From positions 1 to 11,615 of the forward strand of contig CANRFI010000035.1 of the NCBI GenBank assembly GCA_947629855.1: DNA of 11,615 nt, written 5' to 3'. Origin of the DNA: an uncultured Clostridia bacterium. GTDB taxonomy: Bacteria; Bacillota_A; Clostridia; TANB77; CAG-508. The translations under genes and the position numbers were made by a program. Of this stretch, positions 1 through 6,364 are shown one piece after another (position 1 is the stretch's first letter; each line of letters opens with the position of its first letter). Below the pieces are notes generated by a model. That model had not been told where the DNA came from. It saw only the letters and a program-made list of their open reading frames with translations, and did no database searches.

Positions 1-1
1 A

Positions 2-196
2 AAAGTAAATGTACTAGGAAATTATGTACCAAGTTCAACAAACCATGAATTTGATGATAGTGAAGCACCAGACATAGCAGTACTACCTCCAACAGGACAA
101 GACCTAAACTATACGTCAATAATATTACTAACAATTAGTGCACTTGGCTTATTAGGAATAGGAATCATCTTAATAAAAAAATACTTAAATAAATAA
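2..196 (+). CDS. LPXTG cell-wall-anchored surface protein, C-terminal end only
   Basis: This is the last 64 codons of a gene that begins before the window; the frame is open from base 2 to the TAA at 194-196. The visible tail is a textbook sortase sorting signal. It has the pentapeptide LPPTG (bases 83-97), then a short polar stretch, a hydrophobic segment of about 20 residues (bases about 116-175), and a positively charged end (KKYLNK). In LPXTG proteins, class A-type sortases cleave between T and G and join the protein to peptidoglycan, so the mature protein should be displayed on the wall of a Gram-positive cell. The portion before the motif is acidic and too short to reveal the functional domain. 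Confidence in the sorting signal is high; the protein's function cannot be told. Confidence 0.88.
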   Translation, partial: KVNVLGNYVPSSTNHEFDDSEAPDIAVLPPTGQDLNYTSIILLTISALGLLGIGIILIKKYLNK

Positions 197-207
197 ATTA
201 CATTAAT

Positions 208-368
208 AAAAAGTTAAATGTAGTTTGTATTAATAACAATTCGGGGGGACCAGCAAATTATAGACTATTAAAAAAGGCTTTATAATTATATTTTTATAAT
301 TATAAAGCCTTTTATTATAGTCTGTTATGTAGCTGGGAGTTATTAATACAAACTATATTTAACTTTTT
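208..368. repeat. 161-nt nested palindrome, possible terminator or MITE-like element
   Basis: Two inverted repeats are nested around one centre. The outer arms, 208-237 and 339-368, match at 29 of 30 positions, and the odd pair is G-U in RNA. The inner arms, 272-290 and 295-313, match perfectly over 19 bp around a TTTT loop. Between them, CCAGC (250-254) pairs with GCTGG (332-336) and AGACTA (262-267) with TAGTCT (318-323). A G-run, GGGGGG at 243-248, sits in an asymmetric internal loop. The right outer arm ends in a T-run (364-370), so transcription of the upstream surface-protein gene could end here. Its size and nested form exceed an ordinary terminator, so a small non-autonomous inverted-repeat element is an alternative. 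I see no clear target-site duplication. Confidence 0.7.
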
Positions 369-437
369 TTATCTTAAGTTATAGCAATAAATATTGTCAA
401 AAAGCTACCTTCCCGACGACAATTTTTAATATACATA

Positions 438-466
438 TTGATTTTTTCGACATTATGTAATAAAAT
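438..466 (+). promoter_or_regulatory. Predicted sigma-A promoter of spoIIE
   Basis: A -35-like TTGATT (438-443) is separated by 17 bp from a -10-like TAAAAT (461-466). Transcription would begin near 473, leaving a leader of about 130 nt before the spoIIE start at 606. Its placement with a Spo0A box in the spacer fits the known sigma-A/Spo0A control of spoIIE in Bacillus. The region is extremely AT-rich, so chance matches to the -10 are a risk; TATAAA at 503-508 is an alternative -10. Confidence 0.5.
446..452 (-). promoter_or_regulatory. Spo0A box (0A box)
   Basis: TTCGACA on the plus strand reads TGTCGAA on the minus strand, a perfect match to the 0A-box core to which phosphorylated Spo0A binds. 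A second near match, TGTCAAA (395-401, one mismatch), lies about 45 bp upstream on the plus strand. The position just upstream of spoIIE, itself a classical Spo0A target, makes the call much stronger than the 7-bp match alone. Confidence 0.6.
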
Positions 467-518
467 AAAAAAAATAAAATAGATAAAAATAAAAAAATAA
501 GTTATAAATTGTAAAAAA

Positions 519-545
519 CTTTTTTAGATTAGATACCTAAAAAAG
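519..545 (+). promoter_or_regulatory. Leader hairpin upstream of spoIIE
   Basis: A perfect 9-bp stem, CTTTTTTAG (519-527) with CTAAAAAAG (537-545), encloses a 9-nt loop in the predicted spoIIE leader. It is almost all A-U and no T-run follows it, so it is unlikely to terminate transcription. It may be a chance structure of AT-rich DNA or affect mRNA stability. Confidence 0.3.
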
Positions 546-605
546 ACAAAAACCACGAAGGACAAGTAGTAAAATATGCCTATAAAAACGAAAGAGGTGG
601 TAAGG

Positions 606-1808
606 ATGTTTCAAAATGTAATAGAAAAAGAAAATCATAAATCAAATGTTTTTTCAAATGTATTTTCTATAAAAAATATAGTTTTATATATACTTTCTTT
701 TATGCTTTCTATGGTAGGCTTAGGAGGAGAGTATTCCATTTTTAGTATCAGTATGTTAGGTGCATGTTTTGCATCTTCTGTCCCATTATTGGGAATAGTA
801 TTCATTTCATTAATAGGTAATCTAATTAAATATGGTGTAGGTGGAGCATTAGGCTATTTTTTAACAGCACTTATACTAATAGTTAGCTTATTTATTTTCA
901 AACCAATTTATAATGAAAAAGAAAGAAATGAAAAAATAAAAATAGGAAAAAACATTTTTCTTTCTATTCTAATTATACAAGCAATAAAATTATTCATAGC
1001 AGGTTTCACAATTTATGATATATTATCAGGAATCACACTTGCAATCATCGGACTAGTATTTTATAAAATATTTGTAAATTCAACAGTTGTATTACAAGAA
1101 TTTTGGGAAAAAAGAGCCTTTACAATAGAAGAATTAATAGGAGCAAGTTTAATTCTTTCAATTAGTTTTGCAGCATTTGGAGAATTCAGTATACTAGGCT
1201 TTGGAATAAAAAATATTCTAAGCATATTAATAGTTATGATATTAGGATGGAAAAATGGAATTTTAGTAGGAACAACAGCAGGAGTAACAATTGGAGTAAC
1301 AATTGGTGTTATAACAGGAGCAGAACCAATTATGATAGCAGCATATGCAATTTCAGGAATGATGGCAGGAATATTAAACAGATTTGGAAAAATAGGAGTT
1401 GTAATAGGCTTTGCTTTAGGAAATGTAATACTAGCATATGTTTCTAATGGATATACTGTAGAACTAATTCATTTTAAAGAAATACTATTAGCATCAATAG
1501 GATTACTTGCAGTACCAAACAATATAAACATAGAATTAGAAGAATTCATTGGAAAATCAAAACTATTACCAGTTATGCCAAATCGAGCATTAAACAGAAG
1601 CAAAGAAGTAGTAGAAAACCTAAATCACGTATCAGATGCTATAAAAGAAATGGCAACTACTTATAATGACATAGAAAAATCATCATATGATAGCAACAAG
1701 CAAATTTTCATATCAGAACTACTCAGTAACTTAGAACAATACCAAGAAAATATGTTATATGATGATATGGCAGACACTAATCGGAAAAATCGTAGACGAA
1801 ATATTTAA
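606..1808 (+). CDS. spoIIE: Stage II sporulation protein E, membrane and linker segment (frame 1 of a split gene)
   Basis: SpoIIE is the septum-associated PP2C-type phosphatase that dephosphorylates SpoIIAA and so releases sigma-F in the forespore. This first segment holds the multi-pass membrane domain, with roughly ten hydrophobic helices between residues 22 and 305, and the beginning of the cytosolic central region (residues about 310-392). I chose the ATG at 606 because AGAGGTGG (593-600) lies 5 nt upstream; the in-frame ATG at 576 has only a weak, distant AAGGA. In this frame the ORF runs past the apparent shift point at CGG (1782-1784) and stops eight codons later, TAA at 1806-1808. Those last residues (RKNRRRNI) do not look like SpoIIE. 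The true protein most likely leaves this frame at codon 392 and continues in the next segment, giving about 796 aa, close to the usual length near 800-830. Confidence 0.88.
   Translation: MFQNVIEKENHKSNVFSNVFSIKNIVLYILSFMLSMVGLGGEYSIFSISMLGACFASSVPLLGIVFISLIGNLIKYGVGGALGYFLTALILIVSLFIFKPIYNEKERNEKIKIGKNIFLSILIIQAIKLFIAGFTIYDILSGITLAIIGLVFYKIFVNSTVVLQEFWEKRAFTIEELIGASLILSISFAAFGEFSILGFGIKNILSILIVMILGWKNGILVGTTAGVTIGVTIGVITGAEPIMIAAYAISGMMAGILNRFGKIGVVIGFALGNVILAYVSNGYTVELIHFKEILLASIGLLAVPNNINIELEEFIGKSKLLPVMPNRALNRSKEVVENLNHVSDAIKEMATTYNDIEKSSYDSNKQIFISELLSNLEQYQENMLYDDMADTNRKNRRRNI
1779..1785 (+). other. Apparent +1 frameshift site in spoIIE (AAT CGG A)
   Basis: The membrane-domain frame reads AAT (1779-1781) then CGG (1782-1784). 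If the C at 1782 is skipped, the next codon is GGA (1783-1785), and the frame stays open to the end of the phosphatase domain at 2997. The join would give the residues DTN-GKIVDEIF. No Shine-Dalgarno-like stimulator or strong downstream hairpin is visible. The extra base is not in a homopolymer, though an AAAAA run follows at 1785-1789, so an indel there is a competing explanation. The same context recurs in lemA. Confidence 0.6.
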
Positions 1809-2997
1809 ATTCCTAATAGACAAACAAGAAATAGAAAGAAAAAATCTTTTAGAAATATTTGCAAAATGCAACAGTTACATAGTAGGACTAGATGATAAAG
1901 ATATTAGTAAACATCTAGAAGACGATATATCTCAAATAATTAGAACAATAAACATATCTTATAAAGTAGCAAAATCTAACTTTATTTGGCAGAAAAAAGT
2001 AGAAGAAAGCAAAAAAAGTATAGGAAAGCAATTAGATGGTGTATCAAAAGCAATCAAAAAAATGGCAAAAGGGATTGAAAACGAAATAGAAACAGACTCA
2101 GAATACGAATTACAAGAAAGGCAAATAACTGAATTACTAAAAATAAAAGGAATTCAAATTCAAGACATAACAATAAAAAAAGATGGAAGATACATACTAG
2201 AAGTATACTTAAAAGAAGATTTAGAAAGAAGTAAAATAGAAAATATTGAAAAAATAGCAACACAAATACTAGAAGAAAAAATAGTATTAAATGAAGAAGC
2301 AAGTGTAGGTAAAAAAGTTAGCTTACTATCAGATGATAAATATTTAATGGCAATTGCAACAGAAGAAAGTACAAAAAGCAAAAGTGAAGCTTCAGGAGAC
2401 ACAATGTTAAGCATTAGGCTAAAAGATGGAAAATACTTAGTTGCATTAAGTGATGGAATGGGAACAGGAACAAAAGCTAAAAAGAGTAGTACACAAGTAA
2501 TCAAAATGCTAGAAAATCTATTACTATCAGGATTTGACAAAAATATTTCATTAGAATTAATAAATAGGGCACTTATAAATAAAAATGAAGAAATATTTGC
2601 AACATTAGACATAGCAATAATTGATTTATACTTAGGGAATATTGAATTTATCAAAAGTGGTGCATGTCCAACATACATAAAAAACAACAAAAAAATACAA
2701 ATCATCAAAGCAAACTCATTACCAACTGGAATGGTAGAAACAAATCAAATAGAAACTTTTGACAAAGACATAACTTCTGGAGACATTATGCTAATGTGTT
2801 CAGATGGAATATTAGACGCTAACATAGAATACAAAAACAAAGAATTATGGATTAAATATCTATTAGAAGACATAGAAACAAATAACACAAGAAAAATTGC
2901 CAATCTAGTTTTAAACGAAGCAATAGACAATAACTTTGGAAACATAAAAGACGATATGAGTGTAATAGTATGTAAATTTATGAAAAAAGACACATAG
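1783..2997 (+). CDS. spoIIE: Stage II sporulation protein E, central region and PP2C phosphatase segment (frame 2 of a split gene)
   Basis: This segment continues SpoIIE in the +1 frame. It starts with the rest of the central regulatory region and ends in the PP2C/SpoIIE phosphatase domain. Visible phosphatase motifs are SDGMGTG (metal-binding Asp at base 2452), FATLD, EFIKSGACPTYIK, the LPTGM segment, CSDGILD (Asp at 2803) and the C-terminal DDMSVI (Asp pair at 2950-2955). All the expected metal-ligand aspartates are present, so the catalytic domain looks functional. An ATG at 1759 opens this frame but has no ribosome binding site and lies inside the preceding segment, so independent initiation is unlikely. 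Translation more likely arrives by the shift at 1782. If the shift does not happen, the cell would make only a membrane stub without phosphatase. A genuine mutation or assembly error remains possible, but nothing else in the gene is decayed. Confidence 0.87.
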   Translation, partial: GKIVDEIFKFLIDKQEIERKNLLEIFAKCNSYIVGLDDKDISKHLEDDISQIIRTINISYKVAKSNFIWQKKVEESKKSIGKQLDGVSKAIKKMAKGIENEIETDSEYELQERQITELLKIKGIQIQDITIKKDGRYILEVYLKEDLERSKIENIEKIATQILEEKIVLNEEASVGKKVSLLSDDKYLMAIATEESTKSKSEASGDTMLSIRLKDGKYLVALSDGMGTGTKAKKSSTQVIKMLENLLLSGFDKNISLELINRALINKNEEIFATLDIAIIDLYLGNIEFIKSGACPTYIKNNKKIQIIKANSLPTGMVETNQIETFDKDITSGDIMLMCSDGILDANIEYKNKELWIKYLLEDIETNNTRKIANLVLNEAIDNNFGNIKDDMSVIVCKFMKKDT

Positions 2998-3008
2998 TGT
3001 CTTTTTTA
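2983..3008 (+). terminator. Intrinsic terminator overlapping the spoIIE stop codon
   Basis: AAAAAAGACAC (2983-2993) pairs perfectly with GTGTCTTTTTT (2997-3007) around a 3-nt loop. The T-run is part of the right arm and the next bases are A/T. The stop codon TAG (2995-2997) lies in the loop and first pair, so the last SpoIIE residues (KKDT) are encoded by the left arm. It separates spoIIE from the next transcription unit. Confidence 0.8.
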
Positions 3009-3026
3009 TAATGTTTACAATTTTAC

Positions 3027-3055
3027 TTGAAACAAAAGTCGATTTATGATATATT
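3027..3055 (+). promoter_or_regulatory. Sigma-A promoter of the WG-repeat/acpS/tatD operon
   Basis: TTGAAA (3027-3032), a 17-bp spacer and TATATT (3050-3055) form a near-consensus promoter right after the spoIIE terminator. The start site would be near 3062, almost directly at the ribosome binding site AAAGGAGGG (3065-3073), giving a very short leader. Confidence 0.65.
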
Positions 3056-3085
3056 GTAGTTGTCAAAGGAGGGCAAAATAATAAT

Positions 3086-4609
3086 ATGAGTAAAGGTAAA
3101 AGATATGAAAAAGAACCAAAGCTAAATATTAAAAAAGTGATCGCAGTTATTGTAGCAATCATTGTTGTAGCTATGTCCGTATTTGTTTTAGGAGGAATCC
3201 TAAAAAAGGAAAAAAACCAAACAGTAATAGCTAGTAAAGAATATGTAAGCATATTCAAAGACAACAAATGGGGAGTAATAGACTCTACAGGAAACGAAAT
3301 TATAGCCCCTTCTTATCAAGAAATGATAATTATTCCAAATAGCAAAAAAGACGTATTTCTATTTATATATGACGTAAATTACGAAACAGGTGAATATAAA
3401 ACAAAAGCACTAAATAGTAAAAACGAAAAACTTTTTACGGAATATGAACAAATTGAAGCAATTTCTAATAAAGATTCAAATAACAACTTATGGTATGAAG
3501 AAGGAATATTAAAAGTAAAAAAAGACGACAAATATGGAGTAATAAATTTAGAAGGAAAACAACTAATTCCTTGTGAATACGAAGAAATAGCAGTAATACC
3601 AGAAATTACAAATACAATAAAAGTAAAAAAAGACGGAAAATATGGATTATTTGATGGAACCGGAAAACAAATCTTACAAGTAGAATATATGGATATTCTA
3701 AACTTAGGCAAAGAAAGTAAAGACGGATTCATAGTAAAAAAAGAAAATAATAAATATGGAATAGTAAGTTATTCTAACCAAGTTATATTAGAAGCAAATT
3801 ATGACGAAATAACAAAAATATACGGAAACGATATGTATGTTGTAAAACAGGAAGGAAAACAAATTCTAATCGATAAAGAAGGAAAACAATTATTAACTTC
3901 TGGCTTTGATGAAATTAAAGCAATAATGAAAAATAAAGAAAACGGAGTAATATATGTACAAAACGGAAAATATGGAGTTATGAAATCAACAGGAGAAGTA
4001 ATAATTGAGCCACAATACGAAGATTTAAAAGAAGCAAAAACAGGATTATTAATTGCTCAAAAAACAGGAAACTATGGAGTAATTGACATAGCAAACCAAG
4101 CAAAAGTAGACTTCAACTATGTATCAATAGCTTATTATGAAAAAGCAGATATATACATAGCAGAAAAAATAGACTACACAAATGACATAATAGACAACGA
4201 ATTTAACATACGACAATCTGGATTTTTAACAGAATTAAACGAAACCAAAGGATATTTTAGCTTAAAACAAGGCGAAGAAGATAAATACTATAACTTTAAA
4301 TTTGAAGAAAAAAGCATAGCCGAAATCTTTACAAACAATACATTATTCAAAAGCAAAAAAGATGGGAAATATGGCTTTGTTGATAAAAACGGAAAAGTAA
4401 TTGTAGACTATAACTATGATGATGCAACAGAGCAAAATAGCTTTGGATACGCTGGAATAAAAAAAGATGGTAAATGGGGAGCAATAGATATAAACGGAAA
4501 AATAATACAAGAGCCAACATACAACTTAGAAGACTATTTAAAAGTAGACTTTATTGGAAAATGGCACTTAGGAAGAGACTTAAATATGAATTATTATAAT
4601 CAATTATAG
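3086..4609 (+). CDS. Membrane-anchored WG-repeat protein
   Basis: The 507-residue product has a short basic cytosolic head, one hydrophobic segment (residues 17-38) and a long extracytoplasmic part built from WG-type beta repeats. Repeat signatures (KWG or KYG followed by a V-I-D/N-x-x-G-x-x-I-I-x-P-x-Y pattern) begin at residues 61, 149, 185, 223, 295, 329, 428 and 463; a degenerate copy lies near 254-280. WG repeats are a recognised family thought to fold into beta structures, but they have no single known function; binding to another protein or to the wall is only a guess. The start follows AAAGGAGGG by 12 nt. It is the first gene of a same-strand run ending at tatD, with its own promoter, so it need not be part of sporulation despite following spoIIE. 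Confidence 0.85.
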   Translation: MSKGKRYEKEPKLNIKKVIAVIVAIIVVAMSVFVLGGILKKEKNQTVIASKEYVSIFKDNKWGVIDSTGNEIIAPSYQEMIIIPNSKKDVFLFIYDVNYETGEYKTKALNSKNEKLFTEYEQIEAISNKDSNNNLWYEEGILKVKKDDKYGVINLEGKQLIPCEYEEIAVIPEITNTIKVKKDGKYGLFDGTGKQILQVEYMDILNLGKESKDGFIVKKENNKYGIVSYSNQVILEANYDEITKIYGNDMYVVKQEGKQILIDKEGKQLLTSGFDEIKAIMKNKENGVIYVQNGKYGVMKSTGEVIIEPQYEDLKEAKTGLLIAQKTGNYGVIDIANQAKVDFNYVSIAYYEKADIYIAEKIDYTNDIIDNEFNIRQSGFLTELNETKGYFSLKQGEEDKYYNFKFEEKSIAEIFTNNTLFKSKKDGKYGFVDKNGKVIVDYNYDDATEQNSFGYAGIKKDGKWGAIDINGKIIQEPTYNLEDYLKVDFIGKWHLGRDLNMNYYNQL

Positions 4610-4665
4610 GCGTTTTTTAGACAAAAAACATACCGAAGTGTGTTTGAAAGTAGTCAAAAAACACC
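4609..4665 (+). repeat. Intercistronic hairpin overlapping the WG-protein stop codon
   Basis: The left arm starts at the G of the stop codon: GG-C-GTTTTTT (4609-4618) pairs with AAAAAACACC (4656-4665) with one mismatch, and GAC (4620-4622) pairs with GTC (4653-4655). Inside, AAACATA (4627-4633 region) pairs with TGTGTTT (4639-4645 region) around CCGAAG. No T-run follows; the next gene's AGAGGT ribosome binding site comes 6 nt later. A related hairpin occurs after the next gene at 5910-5940. Confidence 0.5.
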
Positions 4666-4681
4666 AAAGAAGAGGTAAAAA

Positions 4682-5911
4682 ATGGAACTAAAGACGAACT
4701 ATCAATATACATATTTTATACACCCTTTTATAATAAAGGATGGAAAATATCAAAAATATATTTTAAAACTATTAAAAGACAAAAATTGTAATTTAAAAAT
4801 CTTTCAAAAAGAAAAAGATTTAAAATTATATCAATATTTCTTACCAAAGACTAGAGAATTCTTATTCTCTAGTTTTAGATACGGAAATGCAAAAATAAAA
4901 AAATTAGAAGAACTACCAATAGAAACAAGGGCCGCGTTACTTAGTAAAAATCCATGCAATATATTTGAATATAAATTAGAAAAAGATATGCAAGGAAAAC
5001 TAGAGCAAGCAAACGGAATATTCTTCCAAATAAGAAAAATAGAAATTATATGTTTTTCAACTGGAATCTGTTTTCTAGCAATAAAAACAAATGTAGAAGA
5101 AGATGAAGATTTCAACAACGTATTAAATTTCAACTATAAATTCAAAGATATAAATAACAAATTAATAAACTTAGAAAGCTATGATAATATTAGAATACAA
5201 ACAGATAGCTTTGCAGACACAAAAACATTTCAAGAATTTATTTATGAAATAACAGGGCTAAATGCAGAAGCTGCAAGATTAAATATAGATACAGAAAGAT
5301 TTTTAGCATATTCTTATGTATGCTTAAACCAAGAAGCTTGGAATGAAAACAAAAACTTTAATGAAATAAAATACCAATTCATAAAATATGCTAATCTATT
5401 ACCAGCAGATAGCAATATAGACTATAAATACGAAAACATAGAAACATTTACAAGATGGAAATATGCTCAAATAGGACTAAGCAAACAATCTATAGCACTA
5501 TTTTCATCATCAGCAGACATTAATAATTATACATTACTACCAGAAGAATATGAAAATCAATATTTTTATACATATATCTTAAACTTATACAAAAAGATAT
5601 ATATGAGAAAAATAGAATTAGAATTCAAAAATCCAATAAAGGTAAAATCAGCTAGAAAAAAATTTATAGAATTTACCAAAAATTTATGGATTCAAGAAAT
5701 AACAGAAGATCAAACAGGAACACTATTTAATGACAAATTACATGAAATATTTGAATTAGACTTTTTGTATAACCAAGTAAAAAATAAATATGACATCTTG
5801 TACAAAGAGCTAAACTTTGAAAAAGAAAGCAAATCAACAGTAATTATTATGGTAATACTAATAATTTCACTTATTTTAAATATAATCAACTTTATAATGT
5901 ATTTCAAATAG
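4682..5911 (+). CDS. Tail-anchored protein of unknown function
   Basis: I do not recognise this 409-residue protein. Most of it (residues 1-384) looks soluble, mixed alpha/beta, rich in Lys, Glu, Asn and Tyr, without a signal peptide. The last 25 residues (385-409) are a single strongly hydrophobic helix ending in YFK. This predicts a C-terminal tail anchor that leaves the main body in the cytoplasm. That layout, a large soluble region with a hydrophobic C-terminus, loosely recalls CorA-type transporters, but I see neither a GMN motif nor a second helix, so I do not make that call. The start has AGAGGT (4671-4676) 5 nt upstream. It lies 72 nt after the WG-repeat gene and 45 nt before acpS, with related hairpins in both gaps and no clear internal promoter, so co-transcription is likely. 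Confidence 0.75.
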   Translation: MELKTNYQYTYFIHPFIIKDGKYQKYILKLLKDKNCNLKIFQKEKDLKLYQYFLPKTREFLFSSFRYGNAKIKKLEELPIETRAALLSKNPCNIFEYKLEKDMQGKLEQANGIFFQIRKIEIICFSTGICFLAIKTNVEEDEDFNNVLNFNYKFKDINNKLINLESYDNIRIQTDSFADTKTFQEFIYEITGLNAEAARLNIDTERFLAYSYVCLNQEAWNENKNFNEIKYQFIKYANLLPADSNIDYKYENIETFTRWKYAQIGLSKQSIALFSSSADINNYTLLPEEYENQYFYTYILNLYKKIYMRKIELEFKNPIKVKSARKKFIEFTKNLWIQEITEDQTGTLFNDKLHEIFELDFLYNQVKNKYDILYKELNFEKESKSTVIIMVILIISLILNIINFIMYFK

Positions 5912-5940
5912 GTGTTTTTGAAACATAACAAAAAACACCT
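5910..5940 (+). repeat. Intercistronic hairpin before acpS, with possible Shine-Dalgarno switch
   Basis: AGGTGTTTTT (5910-5919) pairs perfectly with AAAAACACCT (5931-5940) around an 11-nt loop containing AAACATA. The left arm includes the last two bases of the upstream TAG stop (5909-5911). The right-arm end CACCT (5936-5940) can also pair with AGGTG (5948-5952), which is the acpS ribosome binding site, over a 7-nt loop. The two pairings exclude each other, so ribosomes ending at the upstream stop could affect acpS translation. This is inferred from complementarity alone. Confidence 0.5.
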
Positions 5941-5956
5941 AAAAAAGAGGTGAACT

Positions 5957-6337
5957 ATGAAAATTTGTTGTGGCACAGACATTATTGAAATAGAAAGAAT
6001 AAAACAAAGTATAGAAGACAAAAAAACAGGGGAAGCATTTAAAAGAAGAGTTTACACACAAAACGAAATAGATTATTGTGAAAGTAAAGGAGCACAAAAA
6101 TATCAACACTATGCAGCAAGATTTGCTGCCAAAGAAGCGGTATTTAAAGCAATTTCGGAAAAACTAGAAAATAAATATTCAATATCTTGGAAAAATATTG
6201 AAATCTTAAATAACAAACAAGGAAAACCACAAATTCAAATTACAGGTGTTGATTTAAAATGTATAGAAAATATAGATTTAAGCATTTCACATTGTAAAAA
6301 ATATGCAGTAGCCAATGTAGCAGGAATTATAAAATAA
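5957..6337 (+). CDS. acpS: Holo-[acyl-carrier-protein] synthase
   Basis: AcpS transfers the 4'-phosphopantetheine group of coenzyme A to a serine of apo-ACP, which activates ACP for fatty-acid synthesis in the cytoplasm. The 126-residue length is typical of this trimeric family. Visible motifs are the N-terminal GTDIIEIERI with the metal-binding Asp8, RFAAKEAVFKA with Glu60, the QGKP turn (88-91) and the C-terminal SISH (109-112) followed by AVANV. The ATG is preceded by AGAGGTGA (5946-5953). It is followed 27 nt later by tatD on the same strand, so the two are probably co-transcribed from the promoter at 3027. Confidence 0.96.
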   Translation: MKICCGTDIIEIERIKQSIEDKKTGEAFKRRVYTQNEIDYCESKGAQKYQHYAARFAAKEAVFKAISEKLENKYSISWKNIEILNNKQGKPQIQITGVDLKCIENIDLSISHCKKYAVANVAGIIK

Positions 6338-6364
6338 ATTTATTTAATAAAGGAAGACAATAAA

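Noticed and set aside
393..421. ATTGTC/GACAAT inverted repeat followed by T's, as a possible terminator
   Set aside because: The stem is only six bp with a 19-nt loop; the 0A-box-like content and the larger palindrome upstream explain the area better.
576..605. Upstream ATG extension of spoIIE
   Set aside because: The ATG at 606 has an ideal AGAGGTGG 5 nt upstream, while 576 has only a weak AAGGA 13 nt away; the ten extra residues add no family sequence.
1283..1306. 12-bp tandem duplication (GGAGTAACAATT twice) in spoIIE
   Set aside because: It encodes a GVTIGVTI repeat inside a membrane helix, keeps the frame and has only two copies, so it is probably ordinary sequence drift.
2160..2708. 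182-codon open frame on the minus strand opposite spoIIE
   Set aside because: It lies entirely against the strongly supported phosphatase segment, has no ribosome binding site or family motif, and long antisense frames are expected opposite A-rich coding DNA.
2911..3267. 118-codon minus-strand open frame across the spoIIE terminator and the next promoter
   Set aside because: It crosses a terminator and promoter, reads as low-complexity Leu/Phe/Ile sequence, and is explained as a shadow of the WG-repeat gene.
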